Positions 13,996 through 22,680 of a stretch of DNA of 64,000 nt are shown here, one piece after another (the first letter of the stretch is position 1; the number at the start of each line of letters is the position of its first letter). This stretch comes from Pseudomonadota bacterium (GTDB lineage Bacteria > Pseudomonadota > Gammaproteobacteria > Steroidobacterales > Steroidobacteraceae). Below the pieces are notes generated by a model. The model saw only the letters and a list, made by a program, of their open reading frames with translations, had not been told where the DNA came from and searched no databases. The translations under genes and the position numbers were made by a program. The DNA lies in contig JAJYDK010000001.1 in NCBI GenBank assembly GCA_021777555.1, positions 124,001 through 188,000 of the forward strand, given 5' to 3'.

Positions 13996-14754
13996 GTGAA
14001 GATCCTGGTCAGCAATGATGACGGCTACCAAGCCCGGGGCATCCGCGCCCTGAGCAAGGCCCTGGCCGACCTCGCCGAGGTCACGGTGGTGGCCCCCGAC
14101 CGCAACCGCAGCGGCGCGAGCAACTCCCTCACCCTCGACATGCCCCTGCGCGTGATCGAGGTGGACCCCGGCGTGTACTGCGTCCAGGGCACGCCCACCG
14201 ACTGCGTTCACCTCGCCATCACCGGACTGTTCGACTACGACCACGACATGGTGGTTTCCGGCGTCAACGATGGCGCCAACCTCGGCGACGACGTGCTCTA
14301 CTCGGGGACGGTGGCCGCGGCGATCGAGGGGCGCTTTCTCGGATTGCCGACCCTGGCGGTATCGCTGTGCACCACTCCCGAGAGCGGCGGACACTTCGAG
14401 ACCGGAGCCCGGGTGGCGCGCCAGCTGGTGGGCGAGATGCTCGAGCGGCCGCTCGATCCCTCATTGATCCTCAACGTCAATGTGCCCGATGTGCCCTTCG
14501 AGGCCCTGAAGGGCTTTCGCGGCACCCGGCTCGGGTATCGGCACCGGTCCGAGGCCATCATACCGGCGCGCGACCCGCGCGGCCGGCCGGTGTACTGGGT
14601 GGGTCCCGCCGGACCGCAGCAGGATGCGGGGCCCGGCACCGATTTCCAGGCCATCGCCCAGGGCTATGTCTCGGTGACGCCGCTGCAGATCGATCTGACC
14701 CGTCACGCGGTCCTCGGCGAGCTGTCGGGCTGGCTGGAGGGACTCGGTGGCTGA
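13996..14754 (+). CDS. surE: 5'/3'-nucleotidase (polyphosphatase, exopolyphosphatase) SurE
   Basis: SurE dephosphorylates nucleoside monophosphates and is linked to stationary-phase survival. [15 protein letters not shown] at the N-terminus carries the metal-binding Asp pair (residues 8-9); [22 protein letters not shown] supplies the conserved Asn. 252 residues (E. coli 253). Starts at GTG 13996. Its stop overlaps the pcm start by 8 nt, preserving the surE-pcm pair. Confidence 0.96.
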   Translation: MKILVSNDDGYQARGIRALSKALADLAEVTVVAPDRNRSGASNSLTLDMPLRVIEVDPGVYCVQGTPTDCVHLAITGLFDYDHDMVVSGVNDGANLGDDVLYSGTVAAAIEGRFLGLPTLAVSLCTTPESGGHFETGARVARQLVGEMLERPLDPSLILNVNVPDVPFEALKGFRGTRLGYRHRSEAIIPARDPRGRPVYWVGPAGPQQDAGPGTDFQAIAQGYVSVTPLQIDLTRHAVLGELSGWLEGLGG

Positions 14755-15409
14755 CCTGCGCTTCAGCGGGATCGGGATGACCTCGGCGCGCACTCGCGAC
14801 CGGCTGATCCAGCGCCTGCGCGAGCAGGGCATCGTCAACCTGTCCGTGCTCGATCGCATCCGCAACACGCCGCGGCACCTGTTCGTCGATGAGGCGCTTG
14901 GCAGCCGCGCGTATGAAGACACTGCGCTGCCGATCGGTTTCGGGCAGACGATCTCCCAACCCTACATCGTGGCGCGCATGACCGAGGCGCTGCTCGAGGC
15001 GGGACCGCTTCGCAACGTGCTCGAGGTGGGCACGGGGTGCGGTTACCAGACGGCGGTGCTGGCCCCGCTCGTCGGGCGCCTGTGCACGATCGAGCGCATC
15101 GGCGCGCTGCTCGATCGCGCCAAGGAGCGGCTGCGCGAGCTCGACATCCGCAACGTCAAATTCCAACACGGTGACGGCAGCGGGGGTTGGAAAAGCCAGG
15201 CGCCGTTCGATGGAATTCTCGTGGCCGCCGCGCCCCTCGCACTGCCTCAGGCGCTGCTCGAGCAGCTCGAGGTGGGCGGGCGGCTGGTCGTGCCGGTGGG
15301 ACCCGAGGGCGAGCAGGAGCTGATGCGGTTCACCCGCGGTGAGCAAGGCGTCCGACGCGAGTCCCTGGGCCATGTCGCATTCGTGCCACTGCTCGGTGGC
15401 CGTGGCTAA
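14747..15409 (+). CDS. pcm: Protein-L-isoaspartate O-methyltransferase
   Basis: Repairs isoaspartyl residues in aged proteins by SAM-dependent methylation. The Rossmann motif [14 protein letters not shown] and the preceding [17 protein letters not shown] are diagnostic. 220 residues from GTG 14747 (E. coli 208). It overlaps surE by 8 nt. In E. coli and Pseudomonas the next genes are nlpD and rpoS; here they are absent and a gene-free AT-rich gap begins. Confidence 0.95.
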   Translation: MADLRFSGIGMTSARTRDRLIQRLREQGIVNLSVLDRIRNTPRHLFVDEALGSRAYEDTALPIGFGQTISQPYIVARMTEALLEAGPLRNVLEVGTGCGYQTAVLAPLVGRLCTIERIGALLDRAKERLRELDIRNVKFQHGDGSGGWKSQAPFDGILVAAAPLALPQALLEQLEVGGRLVVPVGPEGEQELMRFTRGEQGVRRESLGHVAFVPLLGGRG

Positions 15410-15441
15410 GGAACGAAGGACGGGCGCTCTGCATCCGAGTA

Positions 15442-15470
15442 TTGACACGAAATGAATCGTGTAAACTATT
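15442..15470 (+). promoter_or_regulatory. Orphan sigma-70-like promoter
   Basis: A perfect -35 hexamer TTGACA (15442-15447) is followed 17 nt later by ACTATT (15465-15470), a moderate -10; TATAAA at 15474 is also near. On the opposite strand the same DNA offers a perfect TATAAT (complement of 15472-15477). It lies between converging genes, so it would drive an unannotated transcript. Both elements are overlapped by inverted repeats, suggesting repression by a dimeric regulator (inference). Confidence 0.5.
15445..15462. repeat. Palindrome 1: perfect 6-bp inverted repeat overlapping the -35
   Basis: ACACGA, six bases, then TCGTGT. The left arm overlaps the 3' half of TTGACA and the right arm sits in the promoter spacer, the usual position of an operator for a small helix-turn-helix repressor. 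No repressor gene is adjacent. Confidence 0.65.
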
Positions 15471-15489
15471 GATTATAAAATAGTTTTAC
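15461..15489. repeat. Palindrome 2: AT-rich inverted repeat over the -10
   Basis: Left arm GTAAACTATT (15461-15470), an 8-nt centre GATTATAA, right arm AATAGTTTTAC (15479-15489): ten pairs with one extra T in the right arm. It abuts and slightly overlaps palindrome 1 and covers the -10 region. It could be a second operator or form an RNA hairpin at a transcript 5' end. Confidence 0.65.
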
Positions 15490-15620
15490 TACGCAATCCA
15501 TCCCGTTTGGAATGCCGTCGCGATGCGATGCTTTCGCGCCGTCGGCGATCTCGCGCGAATCTCGCGTGGCGAACCTAAAACACTTGCAATCTGAAATATG
15601 AGCTGTTTAACATAGCGCCC

Positions 15621-15655
15621 GTCTCTCGCCGGCGACAACGATGCCGTCGGGAGAC
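15621..15655 (+). other. Stem-loop in the gene-free gap
   Basis: GTCTC (15621-15625) pairs with GAGAC (15651-15655), and CCGGCG (15629-15634) pairs with CGTCGG (15645-15650, one G-U), leaving a 3-nt bulge and a 10-nt loop. No T-run follows, so it is not an ordinary intrinsic terminator. It would lie about 150 nt into a transcript from the orphan promoter. Could be a structured RNA element or chance. Confidence 0.35.
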
Positions 15656-15825
15656 TGCAGAGGGCACAGGGAGGAGGGGACGCCGAGACAAAAGCTATAA
15701 CATCCGACGACAACAAAAAAAGCATGCCATGGCTGTAGCACGAGCGCGGCGTGGATCGTCAAGTTGAGACCCCTCCCCCTGTGTCTTCTTCTTCATGGGC
15801 GCTGCTGCGCCGGAAGAATTCCCGC

Positions 15826-16197
15826 CTACTCGAAGAACAACGCCGCCGCCACCCGCCGCTCCTCCTGCACCAGGATGTTGAATGTCCGGCAGGCCGCCCC
15901 GAGGTCCATCGCCTCGAGGCCGACGCCGCGCTCGGCGAGCAGTGAGCGGATGCCGGCCGCCGGAAAACGCTGGTGGAAACCGGTGCCGAGCAGAACGATC
16001 TGCGGCTCGAGCTCGAGGAGCTGCTCCAGATGCTCGGGGGTCAGCACCTCGATGGATCGCGGCGTCCAGTCCGTGATCAGCCTGTCGGCCGTGACGATGC
16101 AGCTCGTGCGCACGCGAGTCTCGCCAATGCGAAGCTCGGATCGGGAATAGGCGCGCACGACGTTGACCTGCGAAGGGGTCTCTTGAGTGAATTGCAT
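15826..16197 (-). CDS. Mth938-like domain protein (DUF498 family)
   Basis: 123 residues starting MQFTQETPSQVNVVRAYS. It shows the family pattern of the Mth938/Xcc1710/NDUFAF3-like fold: SCIVTADRLITDWTP, LEPQIVLLGTGFHQRFP, GVGLEAMDLGAACRTFNIL. Function in bacteria is unknown; the eukaryotic relative NDUFAF3 assists complex I assembly. It is transcribed divergently from the RpfE-like gene with 42 nt between starts, a pairing that suggests shared control. Longer in-frame minus-strand extensions run through the RpfE-like gene and are artefacts. Confidence 0.85.
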   Translation of the reverse strand: MQFTQETPSQVNVVRAYSRSELRIGETRVRTSCIVTADRLITDWTPRSIEVLTPEHLEQLLELEPQIVLLGTGFHQRFPAAGIRSLLAERGVGLEAMDLGAACRTFNILVQEERRVAAALFFE

Positions 16198-16239
16198 TTC
16201 GCGCCTCGGGTCGCTCTCCTGACCGGTACGATAGCGCCC

Positions 16240-17265
16240 GTGCGCGAGATCGTCATCGTCCTTTCGGATCTGTATCTGCCGCCGGACCTCGAGGCCGAGG
16301 GGCCGGGCCCTGCGCCGATCGGTGCGGGGGCCGCAACGCTGCCGGCCATCGAGCGCGTGACCCGCTTCGCCACCACGGAGCCGCTCACGGAGGGCTGGCG
16401 GGGCTGGGTCGCACGGTGGCTCGGGCTTCCCGAGTATGCGCAGCGCCCGGTCGCGAGCGTCGCCGCCGCCGCGCAGGAGGTGCCGGCCGCGCCGGCCTGT
16501 TGGCTCGCCACGCCGCTGCACCTGATCGAAGGGCTGACTCGAGTCCACGTGGATTGGCGCTGTCTGCTGCGCCTCGAGCGCGCCGAGCAGGACCGGCTCG
16601 CCGCCGATTTCAAAGAGACCTTCCGCGGCTCGGGGTTCGAGCTGATCGGACTCGAGTCGGGGGAGTTCCTGCTCATCGCGCCGCCGCTCGCGCCCACGCA
16701 GACCACCGAGCCGGCGAGATTGCCTCGCACCCCCATGGCGGAGTCCCTGCCCGGCGGAGCGGGTGCGCCGGCGCTGCGACGCCTCGGCGCCGAGATCGAG
16801 ATGTGGCTGCATGCCCATCCGCTCAACATCGAGCGCGTGCGCCGCGGCGAGCCGTCGGTCTCGACACTGTGGGTCTGGGGCGGCGGGCAGGCGCCGGAGG
16901 TGGCCGCGGGCGCGCGTTGCGCATCCCACGCGGTGTTCGGATCAGAGGCGTATGTGCGAGGTCTGTGCCGTCTCGCGGGGCTTGAAAGTGAGCCCATGCC
17001 CGCCGAGTGGCCCGCCGTGGAGGCATCGCATGCGCTGTGCATCCTCTCCATCGCCGATGGCCTGCGAAGCGATGCCGGAGCGGGACTCCTCGAGGTGCTC
17101 ACCGAGCTCGATCGCCGGGTGATCGCCCCCGCGGTCGAGGCGCTGCGGGGCGGGCACCTCGATCGCCTCGTATTGCTCGCCAATGACCGGTGCTGGAGCG
17201 TGCGGGCCGCGGACCGCTGGCGGCTCTGGCGGCGCAAACGCGCCGGCCTCGAGGCGCTCGCCTGA
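16240..17265 (+). CDS. RpfE-like regulatory/phosphoglycerate-mutase-like protein
   Basis: 341 residues from GTG 16240 (MREIVIVLSDLYLPPDLEAE). The start of the protein, the cytosolic character and its position directly before recJ match RpfE of Xanthomonas and related proteins sometimes annotated as bisphosphoglycerate-independent phosphoglycerate mutase. Notable stretches: APACWLATPLHLIEGLTRVHVDW, GAEIEMWLHAHPLNIERVRRGEPSVSTLWVWGGG, and a C-terminal LVLLANDRCWSVRAADRWRLW. Biochemical function is not established for the family, so no symbol is assigned. The stop overlaps the recJ ATG (TGATG), implying coupling. No other rpf-cluster quorum-sensing genes are nearby. Confidence 0.7.
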   Translation: MREIVIVLSDLYLPPDLEAEGPGPAPIGAGAATLPAIERVTRFATTEPLTEGWRGWVARWLGLPEYAQRPVASVAAAAQEVPAAPACWLATPLHLIEGLTRVHVDWRCLLRLERAEQDRLAADFKETFRGSGFELIGLESGEFLLIAPPLAPTQTTEPARLPRTPMAESLPGGAGAPALRRLGAEIEMWLHAHPLNIERVRRGEPSVSTLWVWGGGQAPEVAAGARCASHAVFGSEAYVRGLCRLAGLESEPMPAEWPAVEASHALCILSIADGLRSDAGAGLLEVLTELDRRVIAPAVEALRGGHLDRLVLLANDRCWSVRAADRWRLWRRKRAGLEALA

Positions 17266-18974
17266 TGCTGCGCGTCGTGCGCCGCGAGGCGGGAGCGGAT
17301 GCCGATCTCGGGACGCAGGTGCACCCGGTGCTGCGCCGCATCTATCTCGCCCGGGGCGTGCGCTCACCGGGCGATCTCGATACCTCGCTCGAGCGGCTCG
17401 CGCCCGTGGGCACGCTGGAGGGCATCGCCGCGGCCGTGCAGCTGCTGCTCGAGCACCGCGCCGAGGGCCGCATCCTGGTGATCGGGGACTTCGATGCCGA
17501 TGGAGCCACCAGCACCGCGCTCATGATGCGTGCGCTGCGGGCCTGGGGCTTCCCGGTGGACTTCCTGGTGCCCAACCGCTTCGAATTCGGTTACGGCCTC
17601 ACTCCGGAGATCGTGCGCCTGGCGGCCAATCGCGCGCCTACGCTCATCGTCACGGTGGACAACGGCATCTCCAGCGCCGCGGGCGTGGCCGAGGCCCGCT
17701 CGCTCGGCGTCGATGTGCTCATCACCGATCACCACCTGCCCGGGGCCGAGCTTCCCGAGGCCCGGGTCATCGTCAATCCCAACCTGCCGGGCAGCCGCTT
17801 CGCAAGCCGCGCGCTCGCCGGCGTCGGGGTGGCGTTCTATGTGCTGGCGGCGCTCAAGCGGCGGCTGGACGAGTTGGGACTCGCACCGCCCGGGGCGCCG
17901 GGCGTGGCGGAGTACCTCGATCTGGTCGCCCTCGGCACCGTGGCCGACCTGGTGCCGCTCGATGCCAATAATCGCGTGCTGGTCTCGCAGGGCCTCAGGC
18001 GCATCCGCGCAGGCCGCTGCGCCGCCGGCATCCGCGCGCTGCTCGAGCTCGCCGGCCGGCGGCTCGAGACCGTCACCTCCCAGGACCTCGCCTTCGCGGT
18101 CGCGCCGCGGCTGAATGCCGCGGGACGGCTGGATGACATGACGGTGGGCATTCAATGCCTGTTGGTCGATGCCGGCGCGCAGATCCTCGCCGCACGTCTC
18201 GATGAGCTCAACCGGGAGCGGCGGACCATCGAGGCGAAGATGCAGCTCGAAGCGCTCGCGGCCGTGCGCGTGCTGAGCGATCCGGGTCGTCGCGCCACGC
18301 AGCGCAGTGGCGTGTGCCTGTTCGACGAGAGCTGGCACCAGGGGGTCGTGGGCCTGGTGGCGAGCCGCGTCAAGGAGCGTGTCCGCCGTCCCGTGATCGC
18401 ATTTGCGCTGGCCGCGGACGGGCAGTTGCGGGGCTCGGCCCGCTCGGTGCCCGGGGTCCACATTCGGGATGTCCTCGCGCGGCTCGATGCGCGCCACCCG
18501 GGCATGATCGAGCGATTCGGTGGCCACGCCATGGCGGCGGGCCTGACGCTGCAGCGCTCGCGGCTCGATGTGTTTGCACGACGCTTCGACGAAGAGGTCA
18601 TGACCTGGTCTGATAAATGCGCGCTGGCGGATGCCGTCGAAACTGACGGTGAGCTCGCTGTTGATGACATCGCGCTCGAGACAGCACAGGTGCTACGCGG
18701 CGGCGGACCCTGGGGACAGGCCTTTCCTGAGCCGTGTTTTGACGGCGTGTTCACCATCCGTAATGCGCGCGTGGTCGGCGAGCGACATGTCAAAATGTGG
18801 GTGGAAGCCTCCCGAGGCCGCACTTTTGATGCGATCGCGTTCAACTTCATCGAGGACGGTGCCTCGATGACTCTCCCCGAGGGCGCCCGGCGCCTGGTCT
18901 ACCGGCTGGACATCAACGAGTATCAGGGCGAGAGGCGATTGCAGCTGCTGGTGGATCACGTGCTGCCGGTCTGA
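17265..18974 (+). CDS. recJ: Single-stranded-DNA-specific exonuclease RecJ
   Basis: 5'-3' ssDNA exonuclease acting in the RecF pathway and in mismatch and base excision repair. DHH-family motifs are in order: GDFDADGATSTALM, VDNGISS, LITDHHLPG, LAGVGVAFYVLAAL, LVALGTVADLVPL, then the DHHA1 region with RGSARSVPG and ERFGGHAMAAGLTL. 569 residues (E. coli 577). ATG 17265 overlaps the preceding stop. A 152-nt gap separates it from prfB. Confidence 0.96.
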   Translation: MLRVVRREAGADADLGTQVHPVLRRIYLARGVRSPGDLDTSLERLAPVGTLEGIAAAVQLLLEHRAEGRILVIGDFDADGATSTALMMRALRAWGFPVDFLVPNRFEFGYGLTPEIVRLAANRAPTLIVTVDNGISSAAGVAEARSLGVDVLITDHHLPGAELPEARVIVNPNLPGSRFASRALAGVGVAFYVLAALKRRLDELGLAPPGAPGVAEYLDLVALGTVADLVPLDANNRVLVSQGLRRIRAGRCAAGIRALLELAGRRLETVTSQDLAFAVAPRLNAAGRLDDMTVGIQCLLVDAGAQILAARLDELNRERRTIEAKMQLEALAAVRVLSDPGRRATQRSGVCLFDESWHQGVVGLVASRVKERVRRPVIAFALAADGQLRGSARSVPGVHIRDVLARLDARHPGMIERFGGHAMAAGLTLQRSRLDVFARRFDEEVMTWSDKCALADAVETDGELAVDDIALETAQVLRGGGPWGQAFPEPCFDGVFTIRNARVVGERHVKMWVEASRGRTFDAIAFNFIEDGASMTLPEGARRLVYRLDINEYQGERRLQLLVDHVLPV

Positions 18975-19126
18975 GGACACGCCGCTCGAGCGCGCCGGCA
19001 CAGGCAGTGACTGCGCGCATTCGGCGCCCGGGAACGGGACGAGGGCGCTCTTTGGGTCTGGATATTCCTCCCCCGGACCATTAGCATCACGGGTTCCCTT
19101 TGCCAGAACCGCCCACGGCACCCGCG

Positions 19127-20222
19127 ATGGAACTCAATCCGCTCAAGCGCCAGCTCAAAGACCTCGAGGAACGCATGGCTTCCCTACGGGGGTTTCTTTG
19201 AGTACGACCGCAAGAAAGAGCGCTTGGAGGAGGTCGCCCGCGAGCTCGAGGAGCCGGCCGTCTGGTCGAAACCCGAGCGCGCGCAGGAGCTCGGGCGCGA
19301 ACGCGCCCGGCTGAGCACCGACGTTTCCGAGCTCGAGCGCACCACCAAGGGCATCGTGGATGCCGGGGAGCTGCTCGAGCTGGCCGAGAGCGAGGGCGAG
19401 GAATCGGCGGTTCGCGACATCGAGCAGGATGCCGCGCGGCTCGAGAGCGAGGTGCGCCGCCTAGAGCTCAAGCGCATGTTCCGCGGCGAGATGGACTCGC
19501 ACAGCGCCTTTCTCGATATCCAGGCGGGCGCCGGCGGCACCGAGGCGCAGGACTGGGCCCAGATGCTGCTGCGCATGTACCTGAGGTGGGGCGCGGCGCG
19601 CGGCTTCAACTGCGAAGTGATCGATTCCAATCCGGGCGAGGTGGCCGGGATGAAGAGCGCCACCGTCGAGGTGAAGGGCGAATACGCCTACGGGTGGCTG
19701 CGCACCGAGACCGGCGTCCACCGGCTCGTGCGCAAGTCGCCCTTCGACTCCGGTAATCGGCGCCACACCTCCTTCGCCTCGGTGTTCGTGTCCCCGGAGG
19801 TCGATGACGACATCGCGATCGACATCAATCCCGCGGATCTGAGGACCGACGTGTATCGCTCCTCGGGCGCCGGCGGCCAGCACGTCAACAAGACCGAATC
19901 CGCGGTGCGCATCACGCATGTCCCGACGGGCATCGTGGTCGCCTGCCAGAACGAGCGCAGCCAGCACAAGAATCGCTCCACGGCCATGAAAATGCTGAAG
20001 GCCAAGCTCTACGAGCTGGAAGTGAACAAGCGCAATGCCGCCGCCAAGGTGCTCGAGGACTCCAAGTCCGATGTGAGCTGGGGCAACCAGATCCGCTCCT
20101 ACGTGCTCGATCAGTCCCGCATCAAGGACCTGCGCACCGGAGTGGAGGTCGGCAACACCACGGCCGTGCTCGACGGCGATCTCGATCAGTTCATGGAGGC
20201 CTCGCTCAAGGCGGGCCTATAG
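19127..20222 (+). CDS. prfB: Peptide chain release factor 2, with programmed +1 frameshift
   Basis: RF2 terminates at UGA and UAA. The gene is in two frames: ATG 19127 to codon 24 (CTT, 19196-19198), an in-frame TGA at 19199-19201, then continuation in +1 from GAG at 19200 to the stop at 20220-20222. The joined product is 364 residues (E. coli 365). The stop-recognition tripeptide SPF (VRKSPFDSG) and the hydrolysis motif [15 protein letters not shown] are present. The arrangement is the classical RF2 autoregulatory frameshift, not a mutation. prfB-lysS is a conserved pair; lysS follows after 8 nt. Confidence 0.97.
19187..19201 (+). promoter_or_regulatory. RF2 autoregulatory +1 frameshift site
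   Basis: Reads CGG GGG TTT CTT TGA. The slippery CTT and the internal TGA are as in E. coli, and the G-run that acts as a Shine-Dalgarno-like stimulator keeps its usual spacing, although the first base is C rather than A. The base after TGA is G rather than the common C. Low RF2 favours slippage past the TGA, so RF2 controls its own synthesis (established for the family). Confidence 0.93.
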
Positions 20223-20230
20223 GGCGGACT

Positions 20231-21748
20231 ATGGCAGAGCATTACGACGAAGGCCGCGGCGGGCAGCCCGGCGATGAGAACAAGCTGATCGCGGAGCGGC
20301 GCGCCAAGCTTCTGGCGCTGCGCGCGCACGGTCAGGCGTTCCCCAACGATTTCCGGCGCGATGCGCTCGCCGGGGAGCTGCAGCACGCCTTCGGGGAGCG
20401 CACCGGCGAGTGGCTCGAGGCCAATCCAACGCGCGTCACCGTCGGTGGCCGCATGTTGCTCAAGCGCGTGATGGGCAAGGCGAGCTTTGCGAACATCGCC
20501 GACCGCACCGGCCAGATCCAGCTCTTCCTGCAGAAGGACGCGCTCGGGCCGGAAGTCTACGAGGCGTTCAAGGGCTGGGACGTGGGGGACATCGTCGGCG
20601 CCACCGGGGTGCTGTTTCGCACCAGGACGAATGAGCTCTCGGTACGGGTCGAGAGCGTGCGGCTCGTGGTGAAGTCGCTCCGTCCCCTGCCCGACAAGTG
20701 GCATGGGCTTGCGGACGTCGAGACCCGTTACCGGCAGCGCTACGTCGATCTCATCGTCAATGAGACCAGCCGCAATGTATTTCGCACGCGGGCGCGCATC
20801 GTGCGCTATCTGCGGGATTTCCTCGATGCGCTCGACTTCATCGAGGTCGAGACGCCGATGATGCAGCCGATCCCGGGCGGGGCGAGCGCTCGGCCGTTCG
20901 TGACGCATCACAACGCGCTCGATCTTCAGATGTACCTGCGCATCGCGCCGGAGCTGTACCTGAAGCGCCTGGTCGTGGGCGGCTTCGAGCGGGTGTACGA
21001 AATCAACCGCAACTTCCGCAACGAGGGACTCTCGACCCAGCACAACCCGGAATTCACCATGCTGGAGTTGTACCTCGCGTATGCCGATTACCGGGATCTC
21101 ATGGATTGGATCGAGAAGGCGATCCGGGGCATGGCCGATGCCATCCACGGCGGCCAGACGCTCACCTACCAGGGGCGCGAGTACGATCTCGCCAGGCCGT
21201 TCAGGCGCGTGACCGTGGAACAGGCGATCCTCGATCACAATCCCGGCCTCGATCGCGCCCGGCTGCGCGATGGGGCATACCTGCGCGAGGTCTGCGGCAC
21301 GCTCGGCATTCCCGTGCAGCCGCATGACGGCCCGGGGAAGCTGCAGATCGAGATCTTCGAGAAGACCGCCGAGCATACCCTCTACGACCCGACCTTCGTG
21401 TGCGCGTACCCCGCGGAGGTCTCACCGCTCTCGCGCGCCAACGACCAGGATCCTTTCCTCACCGACCGGTTCGAGCTGTTCATCGCCGGGCGCGAGCTCG
21501 CCAACGGCTTCTCGGAGCTCAATGATCCGGAGGACCAGGCGGCGCGCTTTCGCGCCCAGGTGGCGCGCAAGGACCGCGGCGACGAGGAGGCGATGTTCTA
21601 CGATGCCGACTATGTGCGCGCGTTGGAGTACGGCATGCCGCCCACCGCGGGGCTCGGTGTGGGCATCGATCGCCTGGTGATGTTCTTCACCGACGCGCCT
21701 TCGATCCGCGATGTGATCCTCTTCCCGCACCTGCGCCCAGAGGTCTGA
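20231..21748 (+). CDS. lysS: Lysyl-tRNA synthetase (class II)
   Basis: Charges tRNA-Lys. 505 residues, matching E. coli LysS. The N-terminal OB-fold anticodon domain ([21 protein letters not shown]) precedes the class II core: [34 protein letters not shown] (motif 2) and [26 protein letters not shown] (motif 3). It starts 8 nt after prfB. The 102-nt gap downstream contains a strong GC stem-loop. Confidence 0.97.
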   Translation: MAEHYDEGRGGQPGDENKLIAERRAKLLALRAHGQAFPNDFRRDALAGELQHAFGERTGEWLEANPTRVTVGGRMLLKRVMGKASFANIADRTGQIQLFLQKDALGPEVYEAFKGWDVGDIVGATGVLFRTRTNELSVRVESVRLVVKSLRPLPDKWHGLADVETRYRQRYVDLIVNETSRNVFRTRARIVRYLRDFLDALDFIEVETPMMQPIPGGASARPFVTHHNALDLQMYLRIAPELYLKRLVVGGFERVYEINRNFRNEGLSTQHNPEFTMLELYLAYADYRDLMDWIEKAIRGMADAIHGGQTLTYQGREYDLARPFRRVTVEQAILDHNPGLDRARLRDGAYLREVCGTLGIPVQPHDGPGKLQIEIFEKTAEHTLYDPTFVCAYPAEVSPLSRANDQDPFLTDRFELFIAGRELANGFSELNDPEDQAARFRAQVARKDRGDEEAMFYDADYVRALEYGMPPTAGLGVGIDRLVMFFTDAPSIRDVILFPHLRPEV

Positions 21749-21805
21749 CGTACACCGGCCGCCTATGATCGGACCCTCTTCCGGCGCCTCGGCGCCACCC
21801 CCTGC

Positions 21806-21831
21806 ACGGGGTTCGTTCGTGCGAACCCCGT
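21806..21831 (+). terminator. Stem-loop after lysS
   Basis: A perfect 10-bp stem ACGGGGTTCG / CGAACCCCGT with a 6-nt loop TTCGTG, 57 nt after the lysS stop and 19 nt before murI. There is no T-run, so it may be a GC-type terminator, a transcript-stabilising hairpin, or part of the murI leader. Confidence 0.45.
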
Positions 21832-21850
21832 TGAATCCCGCGCGCCGCGC

Positions 21851-22651
21851 ATGATAGGCGTATTCGACTCGGGCGTGGGTGGCCTCACCGTGCTCAAGGC
21901 GCTCGCCGCAGAGCTGCCCGCGGAGCACTTCGTCTACCTCGGGGATACCGCGCGGCTGCCTTATGGCACCAAGAGCGCCGAAACCGTCGTGCGCTATGCC
22001 TTGCAGGCGACCGAGGCGTTGTGCGGGCGCGGCATCGATTGTCTGGTGATCGCCTGCAACACGGCCTCGGCGGTGAGCCTGCCGGCGCTGCGCGAACGGA
22101 TTCTCGATGTGCCGGTGATCGGGGTGATCGAGCCCGGTGCCGAGGCCGCGTGCGCCGCCTCGAAATCCGGCCGCATCGCGGTGCTCGCCACGGAGGGAAC
22201 GGTGCGAGGGGGCGCGTATCAGGAGGCGATCCTGCGGCGCAGAGCCGATGCGCAGGTCACCGCGCTCGCGGCGCCGCTGTTCGTCGCTCTCGCGGAGGAA
22301 GGCTTGTCCGAGGGCCCCATCGCCGAGACCATCGCCCACCATTACCTCGATCCGCTCCTCGCCGCGCCACACGGACCACCCGATACCCTGGTGTTGGGAT
22401 GCACGCATTTCCCGATGCTCGCGCGTGCGATCCGTGGCGCCACGGGGCCCGAGGTGTGCATCGTCGACTCGGCGCAGACCACCGCCCGCCACGTGCGCCG
22501 CACGCTCGAGGAGGCCGGTCTCGCCGCGAAGGAGGGCAAGGGGAGCCTGCGGTTGCTCGCGACCGATGCGCCGCAGCGCTTCGCCCGCATCGGCTCACGA
22601 TTCCTCGAGCGGCGCATCGAGGCGCACGAAGTCGAGCTGATCGACCTGTAG
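21851..22651 (+). CDS. murI: Glutamate racemase
   Basis: Makes D-glutamate for peptidoglycan. Catalytic elements: GVFDSGVGGLTVLKAL (Asp7), LVIACNTASAVSLPALRE and LGCTHFPML carrying the two cysteines that act as acid/base. 266 residues, within family range. ATG 21851 follows a hairpin-containing spacer. It converges on ygfZ across a 29-nt gap. Confidence 0.95.
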   Translation: MIGVFDSGVGGLTVLKALAAELPAEHFVYLGDTARLPYGTKSAETVVRYALQATEALCGRGIDCLVIACNTASAVSLPALRERILDVPVIGVIEPGAEAACAASKSGRIAVLATEGTVRGGAYQEAILRRRADAQVTALAAPLFVALAEEGLSEGPIAETIAHHYLDPLLAAPHGPPDTLVLGCTHFPMLARAIRGATGPEVCIVDSAQTTARHVRRTLEEAGLAAKEGKGSLRLLATDAPQRFARIGSRFLERRIEAHEVELIDL

Positions 22652-22654
22652 GGC

Positions 22655-22679
22655 GCCTTGGAGCGAGCCGCTCGAAGGC
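22655..22679. terminator. Bidirectional hairpin between murI and ygfZ
   Basis: GCCTT-g-GAGCG, a 3-nt AGC loop, CGCTC-g-AAGGC: ten pairs with one G-G mismatch, filling almost the whole 29-nt gap between two convergent genes. The symmetry suits a shared terminator, though no clear T-run is present on either side. Confidence 0.5.
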
Positions 22680-22680
22680 T

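Larger units (their letters stand above)
15410..15825. other. Gene-free, AT-rich gap between converging genes
   Basis: 416 nt between the stop of pcm (+) and the stop of the Mth938-like gene (-). Base composition is visibly lower in GC than the rest of the window, with runs such as the A-rich stretch 15708-15722. It holds a near-consensus promoter and two palindromes (15442-15489) and a hairpin (15621-15655). Only short, unsupported frames occur: 29 and 23 codons from ATGs at 15512 and 15523, and 78 codons on the minus strand (15489-15725). None has a good ribosome binding site or a family I recognise. Because both flanking genes point inwards, neither can use the promoter. Confidence 0.7.

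Noticed and set aside
15489-15725. A 78-codon minus-strand frame in the gene-free gap
   Set aside because: No Shine-Dalgarno, no recognisable domain, codon use unlike neighbours. Kept as a note in the gap description rather than as a gene, since a small hydrophobic N-terminus alone is weak evidence.
19127-19201. prfB as a pseudogene or sequencing error, because of the early TGA
   Set aside because: The CTT-TGA context, the G-run spacing and the intact continuation in +1 are the known RF2 programmed frameshift.
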